Numbered from the stretch's first letter, positions 25,956-35,464 are shown. The stretch is DNA of 64,000 nt from an uncultured Bacilli bacterium (GCA_947628235.1 CANQZC010000008.1:1-64000); one strand, 5' to 3'. Program-made: numbers and translations. The notes: a model not told the origin generated them from the letters alone.

Positions 25956-26831
25956 ATGATACCAGATTTTTTATATGAAAAATTAAAGGAAGAATATCCT
26001 CTTCAAGTAGAGAAGATAATAGAAGGATACGGAAAGAAAAGACCAACCACTTTTCGGGTGAATTTTCTTCGTACGACCAAAGAAAAAGTGATAGAAGAAC
26101 TAGATAAGAATCACTTCCTTTATGAAGAGCTACCTTCTTTAGGAGCCTTTCTTTTAACGGAAGAAAAAGATATTCGCGCGACTTCTCTTTATCAAGAAGG
26201 AAAAATCTATCTCCAGAGTTTATCTTCCATGATACCGGTTCTCTTTTTAGAACCAAAAGCAAAAGAATCTATTTTAGATATGGCTTCCGCTCCTGGCGGA
26301 AAAACTACCCAAATTGCTTCTTTAACGCAAGATCAGGCGCTTATTACGGCTTGTGAGAAAAATCCCATTCGTTTAGAACGACTAAAATATAATTTAGAAA
26401 AACAAGGCGTAAAAAGAGTTTCTGTGTTGAAGGAAGATGCTAGAAAATTAGATTCTTTTTTCTCCTTTGATAAAATTTTATTAGATGCTCCTTGTAGTGG
26501 TAGTGGAACTATCTATCTAGGGGAGGATACTTCTTATTTTCAAGAAGATTTAGTCGAAAGATTGAGAAAACTTCAACACGAACTTTTAGAAAAAGCCATT
26601 TCTCTTTTAAAGAAAGGATCAACGATGATCTATTCTACCTGTTCTATCTTAAAAGAGGAAAATGAAGAGATTTTAAAACCTTTTTTAGCCCAACAAAAAG
26701 TAGAAATTGTCCCACTAACTTTAGAAGGAGTAACTCTTCTTCCTACTAGCATAGAAGGAACTTTAGTAGTAGAACCAAATGAACGATATGAAGGCTTTTT
26801 TATTGCTAAATTACGAAAGAAGGATATATGA
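25956..26831 (+). CDS. RNA m5C methyltransferase (RsmB/RsmF/NOP2 family)
   Basis: A ~291-residue SAM-dependent enzyme that makes 5-methylcytosine in rRNA or tRNA. Seen: the SAM loop LDMASAPGGKTTQIASL, DAPCSGSGT carrying one catalytic cysteine and YSTCSI carrying the nucleophile. Only the short N-terminal domain and catalytic core are present; the NusB-like domain of RsmB and the C-terminal RNA-binding extension of longer RsmF are missing. ATG 25956 has AGGGAG at proper spacing; TTG 25950 is less likely. It overlaps rdgB by ATGA. Confidence 0.9.
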   Translation: MIPDFLYEKLKEEYPLQVEKIIEGYGKKRPTTFRVNFLRTTKEKVIEELDKNHFLYEELPSLGAFLLTEEKDIRATSLYQEGKIYLQSLSSMIPVLFLEPKAKESILDMASAPGGKTTQIASLTQDQALITACEKNPIRLERLKYNLEKQGVKRVSVLKEDARKLDSFFSFDKILLDAPCSGSGTIYLGEDTSYFQEDLVERLRKLQHELLEKAISLLKKGSTMIYSTCSILKEENEEILKPFLAQQKVEIVPLTLEGVTLLPTSIEGTLVVEPNERYEGFFIAKLRKKDI

Positions 26832-27463
26832 AAATAGTATTTGGAACGACGAATGAAAGAAAAGTAGAGGATTTTCAAAAAGTAGTGCAACTCCTCGGCT
26901 ATAAAATAGAAGTATTAACGCTTTCTCAGATAGGTTGGAATTTAGGAGAGATTGAAGAAACAGGTTCTACCTTAGAAGAAAATTCTAACATTAAAGCAGA
27001 AGCGATATATCAATTTTTAAAGAAGAAAAATTTAAATATTCCAGTATTTACGGATGATGGGGGACTCTTTGTGGAAGCCTTAGAAGGAAGACCTGGCGTA
27101 TATACTGCTCGTTATGGAGATACCGAATTAAAAAAAGATCCCACGCTTCCTAAGTATGTAGGAGTCGAAAAACTATTAAAAGAAATGGAACAAGAGACGA
27201 ATAGAACAGCCTATTATCGATCTGTTGTCACTTGTATTTGTCCAGACGGAACACAATTTCAAGAAAAGGGAGAAACGAAAGGCGAAATAGCTAGAAAGAT
27301 GGAAGAACCATTTACAAAACCTTATTTTTATACCGTTTTTTCTTATCAAGGAAAGAACTTTCGAGAACTATCTTTAGAAGAATTAAAGACGACTTACCGT
27401 TTCCAAGCGATTGAAAAGGCTTTGCGTAAATGTCTGGAACATGAGGGATTTTATGAAGATTGA
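26828..27463 (+). CDS. rdgB: Non-canonical purine NTP pyrophosphatase (RdgB/HAM1)
   Basis: A 211-residue enzyme that hydrolyses ITP, dITP and XTP to keep deaminated bases out of nucleic acids. Characteristic parts: IVFGTTNERKVEDF at the N-terminus, EETGSTLEENSNIKAEA, and TDDGGLFVEALEGRPGVYTARYG, where the usual DDSGL has Gly for Ser. The C-terminal half is somewhat divergent from E. coli RdgB but of normal length. It overlaps the next gene by 11 bases. Confidence 0.92.
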   Translation: MKIVFGTTNERKVEDFQKVVQLLGYKIEVLTLSQIGWNLGEIEETGSTLEENSNIKAEAIYQFLKKKNLNIPVFTDDGGLFVEALEGRPGVYTARYGDTELKKDPTLPKYVGVEKLLKEMEQETNRTAYYRSVVTCICPDGTQFQEKGETKGEIARKMEEPFTKPYFYTVFSYQGKNFRELSLEELKTTYRFQAIEKALRKCLEHEGFYED

Positions 27464-28073
27464 AAAACCAAAAATAAAAAAGGTAGAAGAAGCAAAACTC
27501 CCTTCTTTTCCAGAAAGTCTTTATGAAAAGAAATTTGTAGGAGAGACATTCGGCGATATTGTCTTTGATGAAATAGAAATCGATAGTTGTGAATTTTGGA
27601 AAGTCGGTTTTTCCTCTGCGCAGTTTACGAGAGTAGAATTGATAGATGTTCTTTTTGAAGATTGTGATTTCTCGAATCTTTCTTTCGATAATTTATCTTT
27701 TACGCGTGTTCTTTTTAAAAATTGTCGTATGGTAGGAACTAGTTTTATTGGGGCTTCCTTTCATGATGTCTCTTTTACTTCTTGTAATGTCAAATATAGT
27801 AATTTTTCCGAAGCTACTTTGACACATGTTGAATTTTCAGATAGTACCTTAGAAGAAAGTACTTTTCTAAATACCAAAATAAAAGGATTAGAAGTAAAAA
27901 ATGTATCTTTCCAATCTACGGAATGGATGAATACACCTTTATCAGGAGTTGATTTTTCTACCTGCTCTTTAGAACAAGCTAGTTTTGATATGGTATCTTT
28001 ACGAGGAATGATTATCGATTCTTTTCAGGCACCACTTTTAGTAGGCCTTTTAGGAGTCAAAATAAAGGAGTAA
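27453..28073 (+). CDS. Pentapeptide-repeat protein
   Basis: A ~206-residue protein whose body (residues ~35-185) is made of five-residue units with a central Phe or Leu, for example CDFSNLSFDNLSFTRVLF and ASFDMVSLRG, which fold as a square right-handed beta-helix. The C-terminal helix IDSFQAPLLVGLLGVKI matches the dimer cap of Qnr/MfpA-like proteins, which mimic DNA and protect gyrase. The longer reading from 27411 lies wholly in rdgB; ATG 27453 after GAGGG is preferred. Whether it protects topoisomerases is unknown. Confidence 0.82.
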   Translation: MKIEKPKIKKVEEAKLPSFPESLYEKKFVGETFGDIVFDEIEIDSCEFWKVGFSSAQFTRVELIDVLFEDCDFSNLSFDNLSFTRVLFKNCRMVGTSFIGASFHDVSFTSCNVKYSNFSEATLTHVEFSDSTLEESTFLNTKIKGLEVKNVSFQSTEWMNTPLSGVDFSTCSLEQASFDMVSLRGMIIDSFQAPLLVGLLGVKIKE

Positions 28074-28075
28074 AT

Positions 28076-28747
28076 ATGATAAAATATGTCGTGTTAGACT
28101 TTGGAAAAGTTTTGGCTGCTCCCACTACAGGAGAATGGTTTTTAACTCCAAAGTTTTATGAATTAGTAGATATGTCCTTGATTTCTCTTCCAGATATTAA
28201 AAAGGCGATAGAAGAATGTAATCCAATTTTATCTCGAAAAATGATGACTCAAGAAGAGGAATATCAAGCTTTTTTAGAATTTTATGAAACGATTTTAAAG
28301 AAAGTAAATTATCCAAACATAACGGATTCTCTTCTTCAGACTTTAGCGTTTGATTTTGCTTATGAAGAGGGAAAATATACTTTTTATGATAAAGTAGAAG
28401 AAGAACTTCAAAGACTTTCTAAAAAGTTTTCATTACTACTTCTTTCGGATAATTGGCCAAGCGTTCTTCCCATTTTAAAAAATCATCATTTAGATATTTA
28501 TTTTCAAAAAATTTATATTTCTTCTATCTATCAAGAAAAGAAAGAGGAAGGGACTTTTTTTAGACATCCCTTAGAAGACTTTTCAATTGCTAGAGGAGAA
28601 GCTTTGATGGTAGATGATAATGAAAAACTATTAGAAGTTGCTGTGAAAGAAGGATATCAAGTGCGATTAATGGACCGTGACAAAACGATATCGACTTCTT
28701 CCTATCCCATTCTTCAGTCTTTAGAAGAACTATTAGAAATGGATTGA
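28076..28747 (+). CDS. HAD-superfamily hydrolase
   Basis: A 223-residue phosphatase-like protein. Motif I is VLDFGKVLA (Asp nucleophile; Gly at the second Asp position as in YihX-type D-x-G-N-V), motif II is LLLLSDNW, and the acidic motif IV is ALMVDDNEK. The helical cap between motifs I and II fits subfamily I. It is 2 bases after the pentapeptide gene with AAAGGAG. The stop codon lies inside the terminator. Substrate not known. Confidence 0.85.
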   Translation: MIKYVVLDFGKVLAAPTTGEWFLTPKFYELVDMSLISLPDIKKAIEECNPILSRKMMTQEEEYQAFLEFYETILKKVNYPNITDSLLQTLAFDFAYEEGKYTFYDKVEEELQRLSKKFSLLLLSDNWPSVLPILKNHHLDIYFQKIYISSIYQEKKEEGTFFRHPLEDFSIARGEALMVDDNEKLLEVAVKEGYQVRLMDRDKTISTSSYPILQSLEELLEMD

Positions 28748-28787
28748 AATCAAGAGATGAAACTTGCTATTTCAATCCTTTTTTTTT
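28741..28787 (+). terminator. Terminator containing the HAD gene stop codon
   Basis: GGATTGAAAT (28741-28750) pairs with ATTTCAATCC (28769-28778), with an inner CAAG/CTTG pair, followed by nine T. The TGA stop (28745-28747) is in the 5' arm. Confidence 0.88.
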
Positions 28788-28792
28788 ATAAT
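28787..28792 (+). promoter_or_regulatory. -10 element fused to the preceding T-run
   Basis: TATAAT (28787-28792) begins with the last T of the terminator tract and lies 23 bases upstream of the 28816 start. Confidence 0.6.
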
Positions 28793-28815
28793 ATTAGTAG
28801 AAAGTAGGAGAGAAT

Positions 28816-31800
28816 ATGAACTATCAGTTAATTCAAGCAAGAGTAGAAGAAGCAAAACGTTCTGGAACTTTAAACTATGATTGGTTTCAGACAAATTTTA
28901 CCTTAGAGGAAAGGGTAGAACTATTTAATTCTTCGCTTTACTTTGCTGAAAAAGCCTCTCTTATGTTTACGGAAGAAGAGATTTTGGAACATGCTAGTGC
29001 TCTTTCTGAAGATTATTTTGTCTATGCTTTCCGAACACTATCTGATAAAAATAAATTACAACATCTTTTTCAAATTCAAAACCAGCCAGACGCAGAGGAT
29101 ATGATCTGTTTTTTAGCAGAGGAAATTCAAACGGATGATTATAAATTAGAGGCAGTGCGTTTTTTAAAAGATAAAGAGGATCGTGCAAGTTTAATAGCAA
29201 AGTTAGATTCTGATGAGAAAAAACTAGAAATTCTTCCTTCTTATCATGGATCTCCAAGAGCTACTATTATTGCTAGTATGAAAAGTGATCAAATCAAAGA
29301 AAAATATATTCACTTAACTCCCAATCTAGAAACAATTATTGCATCTTTAGAAAGCGATGAGTTACGCCAGCGTTATCTTCATCAATATCGCTTTGTTCTT
29401 TCTGGATTTGCCAAAGTAGAAATTGTTCGTTCTTTTCGAGATGAAAAAATCAAACTAGAACACTTAAAGAAGTTTAAAAAGGAAGATGAGAGAGTAGAAA
29501 TTATTCAATCTCTTTCTTCGAAAAAAATGTTAGAGTTTATTCCTACGATTGTTGGAGAGGATAATCGTAGAATGGTTATTGGTGAGTTAGAAGAACCGGA
29601 GTTATTAACTATTTTACCTACCTTAGAGAAAGAAGAGGCTTTTCCTTTTCTATTTAACTTAACACGCGATCAACAAAAAATCCCTTTCTTAGATGGATAT
29701 GATCAAGAGCAACTTGCCACTTTACTCGGACATTTTAAAGATACTTCTTTATTCTTAGAGAATGTTACGCGGATTCAAGATTTTGCTAAGATGGAATCTT
29801 TAATCGCGCATCGCGAAAATTTTCCTCCTTATTTTGAATCTTATCAGTCTCTAGTAGATTTATTTGCGCAGCATTATCAAGTACCTGTCGAGCATCTTTT
29901 AACGATGATTGATTTAACTTCAATGCAATGTCTCTCTTATTTGAATAATGATAATATTCAACAGATTCTTCGTCTTCCGGAAGAAGAATTCAAAGAAATC
30001 CTTGCTTTCTTTAAAAAAGAAAATACGCAATTAAGTAATAATACATTTAATGATATTTTAAATTCTTTATTGCAACGACAATTTCGAATTGAACATTCTT
30101 CTTTAGTGAATATTTTTCCACAGTGTTTAGCAGCTATCGAAGCAAAAGATGTAGAGACTCTTGGAAATCTATTGATTCAAATAGATAAAACTTATCCTTT
30201 TACAGAGTTATTAGTGGCCGCTGGAATGGATCAGCAAACCTTTGTTCATGGCCTTTTAGAAAAACAAAATCAGGCAATTACTTTCCTTCACCAAATTACC
30301 AATAAGTATTTAACCCTAGAAAGAAATAATTATACCAAAGAAAACTTAGAGGAAATGAGAACTCGATGCCTTAAAAATTGTTTTGAGAAAAATGCTTTAA
30401 TTAAAGCAGCTATGAAGTGGATTTCTTGGAAAACTTTCCTCAAAGATGTGGATTCTTTATCTGTTCATTTCTTTTCACCAGAAGACCAAGAACTCCTTGC
30501 GAATGAATCTCTCTTAAAAGAAGTTTTCCAATTTAAAAAAGATCCTACTACCTATGGAAAAGAAGTCACAAAAGAGATGAAACAAGCCTTTAAAGCTTAT
30601 CAACATATTTTCCGTGTATTAGCGGATCGAAAGTTCTTTCATGGAGGATCTAATTTACTTTCTACACCTACCTATGAACTACCAGAAAAAGATCCACAAT
30701 TTCTCCTTTCTGTTTTAGGGGAGTTAGATGTTGAACATTTATTAAGTTTCTCGAAAGAAAATCCAGATCTTTATCATAAGATGGGTGAAATGTTAGAAAA
30801 ATATCAGTTTATGGCTTGGGGAGAATCTTTTAGTCCCTTCTTAGAAGAAATGGATTTATATTTTGATCCTTCCACGATTGCGAGTCTTATGAATAACTTC
30901 TCAGAGTTTTATCCAAGACTAGAAAGAAGTATGGAAAGAGGAGAATTAAGTGGAGTAACTATTACAGGATTAATTGATCAAGCCAATTGTTATGGATCAG
31001 ATTCTTATCGATATTCTCAGGTATTTGGAAAAGAGGATTATCAGTTATTAAGTTCTAATCCAGGACCTAACAGTGCTTCTATGAAACGAAAAGATAGATT
31101 AGCTATGGCGTTAGAAAAAGTTAAGAAAATCTATCAAAGAGATAGTATTCCTGTCCCACCAATTCAAAAAGAGTATACATTACCAAATGGAAAAACACTA
31201 TTAGTAGAAGTAGGAAATGTAACTGATATGCGAAACCTAACTTTAGGAGAAAGAACCGGGGCTTGTATGAGAATTGGGGGAGCAGGGGATTCTTTATTTG
31301 ATTTTTGTCTAGAAGATGCCAACGGCTTTCATATTACTTTTAGTGATCCTAAAACGGGTCAATTAATCAGTCGCGTTAGTGGATTTCAAAATGGAAACTG
31401 TTGTTGCTTAAACCAGTTACGGGATAGTTTATCTATGGAATATACCGATATGGATTTAGTATCGATTTGTAAGAAGGTAGCTGAAGATTTCTTAGAGACA
31501 AGTAAACAATCTTCTCATCCTATCGATTTTGTCATTGTCTCTAGTGGGTACGCTATGCGACAAAGTAAGGAAAAACCAAGAAATCTCCATGTATCTGACA
31601 TTAAGAAAGGATTAGGAGAATTTTATAGCGATGTTGCTCCTACCGCTATCGTTTTAGCGGAGAGAAAAGGAAGTAGAATTCAATTAGGAAAAGAAAAAGT
31701 AGAACGCTATGCACCCGTTCGTTCTTATCCTAAAAAATATGAAGAAGAAAATGCCAAAGAAGCGATTCAACATATGGAAACTCTTCGTCAACATTTAAAT

Positions 31801-32013
31801 GGAGTCTCTTTAGATGAAATAGAACTTCCAAATCTAGAGGAAATCAAAAGTTGTTATATCGGTACAGATTGGTATGTCGCTCTTCTTTCTAACGGAGAAA
31901 CCATTTCTGCCGTATTTGAACAAGGAGATTCTAAACGAGCTCAAGCAGAAATGGCAGAAGTTCTTCAAAAACTAGAAATCGAAAGAACTTATCAAGGAGG
32001 TTATCAAAGATGA
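28816..32013 (+). CDS. Large helical-repeat protein with a cysteine-rich C-terminal domain, unknown function
   Basis: A 1065-residue protein that I do not recognise. Residues ~90-290 contain short helical repeats with recurring phrases such as IIASMKSDQIKEKY, IIASLESDELRQRY and IVRSFRDEKIKLEH, like HEAT-type or DUF4116-like arrays. The middle is helical. Residues ~780-950 form a different domain with LTLGERTGACMRIGGAG, DFCLEDANGFHITF and GNCCCLNQLRDS, containing several cysteines and a conserved-looking core that might be an enzyme. The C-terminus repeats small beta-rich segments. No signal peptide or membrane helix is seen, so it is cytoplasmic. It overlaps a cold-shock-like gene by ATGA, which suggests a link with RNA, but this is inference. 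Confidence 0.75.
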   Translation: MNYQLIQARVEEAKRSGTLNYDWFQTNFTLEERVELFNSSLYFAEKASLMFTEEEILEHASALSEDYFVYAFRTLSDKNKLQHLFQIQNQPDAEDMICFLAEEIQTDDYKLEAVRFLKDKEDRASLIAKLDSDEKKLEILPSYHGSPRATIIASMKSDQIKEKYIHLTPNLETIIASLESDELRQRYLHQYRFVLSGFAKVEIVRSFRDEKIKLEHLKKFKKEDERVEIIQSLSSKKMLEFIPTIVGEDNRRMVIGELEEPELLTILPTLEKEEAFPFLFNLTRDQQKIPFLDGYDQEQLATLLGHFKDTSLFLENVTRIQDFAKMESLIAHRENFPPYFESYQSLVDLFAQHYQVPVEHLLTMIDLTSMQCLSYLNNDNIQQILRLPEEEFKEILAFFKKENTQLSNNTFNDILNSLLQRQFRIEHSSLVNIFPQCLAAIEAKDVETLGNLLIQIDKTYPFTELLVAAGMDQQTFVHGLLEKQNQAITFLHQITNKYLTLERNNYTKENLEEMRTRCLKNCFEKNALIKAAMKWISWKTFLKDVDSLSVHFFSPEDQELLANESLLKEVFQFKKDPTTYGKEVTKEMKQAFKAYQHIFRVLADRKFFHGGSNLLSTPTYELPEKDPQFLLSVLGELDVEHLLSFSKENPDLYHKMGEMLEKYQFMAWGESFSPFLEEMDLYFDPSTIASLMNNFSEFYPRLERSMERGELSGVTITGLIDQANCYGSDSYRYSQVFGKEDYQLLSSNPGPNSASMKRKDRLAMALEKVKKIYQRDSIPVPPIQKEYTLPNGKTLLVEVGNVTDMRNLTLGERTGACMRIGGAGDSLFDFCLEDANGFHITFSDPKTGQLISRVSGFQNGNCCCLNQLRDSLSMEYTDMDLVSICKKVAEDFLETSKQSSHPIDFVIVSSGYAMRQSKEKPRNLHVSDIKKGLGEFYSDVAPTAIVLAERKGSRIQLGKEKVERYAPVRSYPKKYEEENAKEAIQHMETLRQHLNGVSLDEIELPNLEEIKSCYIGTDWYVALLSNGETISAVFEQGDSKRAQAEMAEVLQKLEIERTYQGGYQR

Positions 32014-32231
32014 AAACATATGGAAAAGTAGAAAAATATAATGGATACAGTGGTTCTATTTTAGGGGTTGATGGAAAAGAATATCTTCTTCTTGAAAAAG
32101 AAATTGTCGAAGGACAAGTAGAAGAAAAAGATGATGTTTCTTTTGTAGCAGAAGAATATGAAACTCCAGAACATCATGAAGATATCGCTCGTTTTGTAAA
32201 AGTTTTAAAAAAGGATGATAAAAAGATTTAG
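32010..32231 (+). CDS. Cold-shock-domain-like (OB-fold) small protein
   Basis: A 73-residue acidic protein with CSD-like layout: GKVEKYNGYSGSILGVDGKEYLL, then VEGQVEEKDDVSFVAE and a final IARFVKVL. In Csp proteins these correspond to strands 1-3, the loop and strand 5, but the aromatic RNP motifs (KGFGFI, VFVH) are not conserved. Nucleic acid binding is therefore uncertain. It is translationally coupled to the 1065-residue protein. Confidence 0.65.
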   Translation: MKTYGKVEKYNGYSGSILGVDGKEYLLLEKEIVEGQVEEKDDVSFVAEEYETPEHHEDIARFVKVLKKDDKKI

Positions 32232-32256
32232 AAGGAGTAGAATTTCCTTCTTTTTT
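32230..32256 (+). terminator. Terminator overlapping the stop codon at 32231
   Basis: AGAAGGA (32230-32236) pairs with TCCTTCT (32245-32251), then T-run. Two bases of the TAG stop are in the stem. Confidence 0.75.
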
Positions 32257-32309
32257 AAAAAATACATTCTTTCTAAGAATTTTTGATATAATATTTTTAG
32301 GTGAGAAAG

Positions 32310-32762
32310 ATGGAATCTAAAATATATCGTTTTTTAGAAGGTAGATATGGATTTGATGATCTTTATCGATTCCTTTTGTATCTTTATGTTATTTTATTAT
32401 GCTTTGATATTCTTCTTCATAATCCAATTCTTTCTGTTTTGGTGGTACTAGAATTTACCGTGATGTTTTATCGTGTCTTTTCTAAAAATAAAAAGAGAAG
32501 AAGAAGAGAAAATGAGATTTATCTACATATTCGTGGAAAACTATTTTCGCCTTTTCAAACGATGAAAAGAAATTGGCAAGACCGAGAAACTCTTATTTAT
32601 AAAAAGTGTCGTCATTGTAAGACAACCCTTCGACTTCCTCTTCCTAGTGAGCGAGGAATTCATCATGTAACTTGTCCAAAATGTAAAAAGAAATTAACTG
32701 TTCTTTGCCTTCGCAAGATGAAAGTAGAAATTTATACCAAAGAGGGGAAAAGAAAGAGGTAA
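32310..32762 (+). CDS. Membrane protein with cytoplasmic zinc ribbon
   Basis: A ~150-residue protein with two close hydrophobic segments near residues 15-50, a basic stretch (KNKKRRRRE) and a C-terminal zinc ribbon with CRHC and CPKC pairs about 22 residues apart. The frame is open from GTG 32301, but AGGTGAG is correctly placed for ATG 32310. Such proteins are common in Clostridia and Bacilli and have no known function. An inverted-repeat region follows before the ABC transporter. Confidence 0.75.
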   Translation: MESKIYRFLEGRYGFDDLYRFLLYLYVILLCFDILLHNPILSVLVVLEFTVMFYRVFSKNKKRRRRENEIYLHIRGKLFSPFQTMKRNWQDRETLIYKKCRHCKTTLRLPLPSERGIHHVTCPKCKKKLTVLCLRKMKVEIYTKEGKRKR

Positions 32763-32799
32763 TTTTCTTAAGGAAATCTTAAGTTTTATTCTAAGAAAA
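32763..32799. promoter_or_regulatory. Nested inverted repeats upstream of the MacB-type transporter
   Basis: TTTTCTTA (32763-32770) and TAAGAAAA (32792-32799) are inverted repeats, with two CTTAAG palindromes between. It lies just upstream of the -10 and could be an operator; a terminator without a T-run is less likely. Confidence 0.45.
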
Positions 32800-32800
32800 G

Positions 32801-32811
32801 TATGCTATAAT
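32801..32811 (+). promoter_or_regulatory. Extended -10 promoter of the MacB-type ABC gene
   Basis: TATG-C-TATAAT (TATAAT 32806-32811), 20 bases before the start codon. Confidence 0.7.
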
Positions 32812-32831
32812 GAAAAAAAGAGGAGATATTT

Positions 32832-35417
32832 ATGATTGAATTAAGAGATATTTGTAAAACCTATAAAGCCAAAAAAGGAAAAAGTACGAAAGCTTTAAAT
32901 GGCGTATCTCTAACCCTAGGAGAAAAAGGAATGACTTTTATTCTAGGAAAGAGTGGTAGTGGAAAAAGTACACTTTTAAATGTTTTAGGAGGATTAGACA
33001 AATACGATTCTGGAGAAATGTTTATTCTTGGAAAAAGTAGTAAAGATTTCACACAGGCTGATTTAGATTCTTATCGAAATACTTATGTAGGGTTTGTTTT
33101 TCAAGAGTTTAATATTTTGGAAGATTATGATGTTTATCAAAATATTTTATTAGCGCTTCAACTTCAACAGAAAAAAGTCGATGAAAAGAAGATGAATGAG
33201 TTATTAGAAACGCTAGAACTTACTGAGTTAAAAAAGAGAAAAGTAAATGAATTATCGGGAGGACAAAAACAAAGAGTAGCCATTGCTCGAGCGCTTATTA
33301 AAGAACCAAAAATTATCTTAGCCGATGAACCAACCGGAAATCTAGATAGTAAAACAGGTAGACAGGTAATGGAACTCTTACAAGAAATCTCTAAAGATAA
33401 ATTAGTCGTTGTTGTCTCTCACGATGAAGAATATGCTGAAAAGTATGGAGATCGAATTATTGAGATTCAAGATGGAAAAGTAGTTTCTGATACCAAGCCT
33501 TATAAAGAGAAGAAAAAAGAACAAGATTTTTATCAAACAATTAAATCTCATCTTCCTTTTAAAGAGAGTTTTAAATTAGGCATTGGTAGTTTAAAACATA
33601 AAAAACTAAAACTTTTCTTTACCATTCTACTCGTAGTGGCAACTTTAGGATTTTTAAGTTGTACGGATACATTAACGAGTTATAACTTAAATCTAGCACA
33701 TGCGAAATTATTGTCAGATGAGGGAGAAACTTTTGTTCAAGCCCAAAACTTTCATATTCCAAAATATGATGGAGAACTAAGTTATGTTTCTAGAAGTCTA
33801 ATGAAAATGGATGAAGATACTGTGTCGGAGGTGAATAGACGTCTTCCAAAACAGGGATATGAAGTATATCGATATACGAATGATTATTCTTTCTATAGTC
33901 CTACTACATTATTAAATATAAAAATGCCAGAAAATAGTTATGATAAATATTCTTTCTATCATCCAACTTATTTTGATTGTTTTGCAGATATTGTTGTTGT
34001 AGATCATGTAAAAGAGATAGTCGAAGAAAAATTAATTGGTAGAGAGCCTAAAGAACCAGATGAAATTGTTATATCTAGTTATCTTGCTAAATTAATGATA
34101 TTAAATGGTGTTTATGTTCATGAATCTATCAATACAGATGAATTTTCGGATGAACACCTTTTTACTCCAAAAGACTATGAAGAGATTGTTAATTCTTCCT
34201 ATACTTATTATTTTGGAGAAACTGGTAAAGTAAAAATTGTTGGAATTATGGATTATGATATAAAGAAATATGAAATCCTTTTGGAGGATGATAAACCGAA
34301 AGAAGAAAAAGCCAAACTGTTAGAAGAATTCAGTACCAAAGTACTAGGTACTTATAATAAGATTTATGTTACCAAAGATTTTGTTTCTTCTTTAAATGTT
34401 CCTACGGAGAAAAGATTAGATCAAAATTATAATTATATTTTTTCTTCTCAAGAAACAACACTTTTGAATGATGGACGTTATATTGGTCCTGCTATTTTAG
34501 GAGAAAATGTAACATACTATGATGGAACTAAATGGACAACAACGGCTTCTTTAAAGAAAAATGAAGTAATTTTAAATCTTTCTCAATTAGTGGATGATTC
34601 TTACCGAACAGATTTGGAAGCTTATTATGCCAAACATCCGAATGAAGATATCAATGAATTACAGAAGAAATTTTTTGCTAACTATATTTCTAAACTAGAT
34701 GTTATTGGAAAAATAATAAATTTAAAAGTTTGTTATGGTGGCGAAGCAGAGGCAATAGAAAATTTTGATGTAAAGATAGTTGGAGTTTCTACCAGTGAAG
34801 TAGAAGGTGGAAGTTTTTATGTCAATTATTTTTCAGAAGAATTATTAGAAAAGTATCAAGCAGAACCCATCACAAGAACTGGAATTCTTTATGTTGCTAA
34901 AACAACAAAAGAGTTTAAAAAGATTTTAGATGCTTTCCCATATCATGATACTCTTTCTGCTACAACTAGCTATAGTGATCAATTTTATATGCTTTATGAT
35001 GCTGTTTCAGTCTTACGGAAAATTACTTTCTATATAGGACTTGTATTTACTGTATTTGCGATTTTCTTAATTGCCAATTTCATGTTCAATAGTATTTCTT
35101 ATCGCAAAAGAGAAATTGGTGTTTTACGAGCTTTAGGTGCTAGAAGTAGTGATGTTTCTAAAATCTTCTTATGGGAAGGTGTTGTACTTGCTACCATTTC
35201 TGGAGTCATCGCATCTATTCTCTTAGTCGTTGTAACGAATGGATTAAATGCATACATTATGAAAGAGACTAGTTTAATTCTTACACCATTTATTGTCGGA
35301 ATTAGACAATTCCTTGTCATTTGGATTCTTGTCTTTAGTGTTACGATGGTTGCATCTATTTTACCAATTCGTAGAATTGCCAAAAAGAAACCAATCGATG
35401 CGATTTTAAATAAATAA
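32832..35417 (+). CDS. ABC transporter, ATPase fused to FtsX-type permease (MacB-like)
   Basis: An 861-residue protein. Residues 1-225 are an ATPase of the LolD/MacB class with GKSGSGKST, Q-loop VFQEFNILED, LSGGQKQR and LADEPTGNLD. A first membrane helix lies near 258-275, then a ~430-residue extracellular domain, then three helices near 730-860 with the FtsX motif SYRKREIGVLRALGA. This is the type VII ABC topology, which works by mechanotransmission, not by translocation through the membrane. In Firmicutes such proteins act in peptide resistance or lipoprotein handling. No partner gene is adjacent, so it may act as a homodimer. Confidence 0.92.
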   Translation: MIELRDICKTYKAKKGKSTKALNGVSLTLGEKGMTFILGKSGSGKSTLLNVLGGLDKYDSGEMFILGKSSKDFTQADLDSYRNTYVGFVFQEFNILEDYDVYQNILLALQLQQKKVDEKKMNELLETLELTELKKRKVNELSGGQKQRVAIARALIKEPKIILADEPTGNLDSKTGRQVMELLQEISKDKLVVVVSHDEEYAEKYGDRIIEIQDGKVVSDTKPYKEKKKEQDFYQTIKSHLPFKESFKLGIGSLKHKKLKLFFTILLVVATLGFLSCTDTLTSYNLNLAHAKLLSDEGETFVQAQNFHIPKYDGELSYVSRSLMKMDEDTVSEVNRRLPKQGYEVYRYTNDYSFYSPTTLLNIKMPENSYDKYSFYHPTYFDCFADIVVVDHVKEIVEEKLIGREPKEPDEIVISSYLAKLMILNGVYVHESINTDEFSDEHLFTPKDYEEIVNSSYTYYFGETGKVKIVGIMDYDIKKYEILLEDDKPKEEKAKLLEEFSTKVLGTYNKIYVTKDFVSSLNVPTEKRLDQNYNYIFSSQETTLLNDGRYIGPAILGENVTYYDGTKWTTTASLKKNEVILNLSQLVDDSYRTDLEAYYAKHPNEDINELQKKFFANYISKLDVIGKIINLKVCYGGEAEAIENFDVKIVGVSTSEVEGGSFYVNYFSEELLEKYQAEPITRTGILYVAKTTKEFKKILDAFPYHDTLSATTSYSDQFYMLYDAVSVLRKITFYIGLVFTVFAIFLIANFMFNSISYRKREIGVLRALGARSSDVSKIFLWEGVVLATISGVIASILLVVVTNGLNAYIMKETSLILTPFIVGIRQFLVIWILVFSVTMVASILPIRRIAKKKPIDAILNK

Positions 35418-35435
35418 AGTTTTTCATAAAAAATG

Positions 35436-35464
35436 ATAGAGTAAGGAAACCTTACTCTATTTTT
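35436..35464 (+). terminator. Terminator of the MacB-type ABC gene
   Basis: A perfect 11-bp stem (35436-35446 with 35450-35460), 3-base loop and TTTT. Confidence 0.9.
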
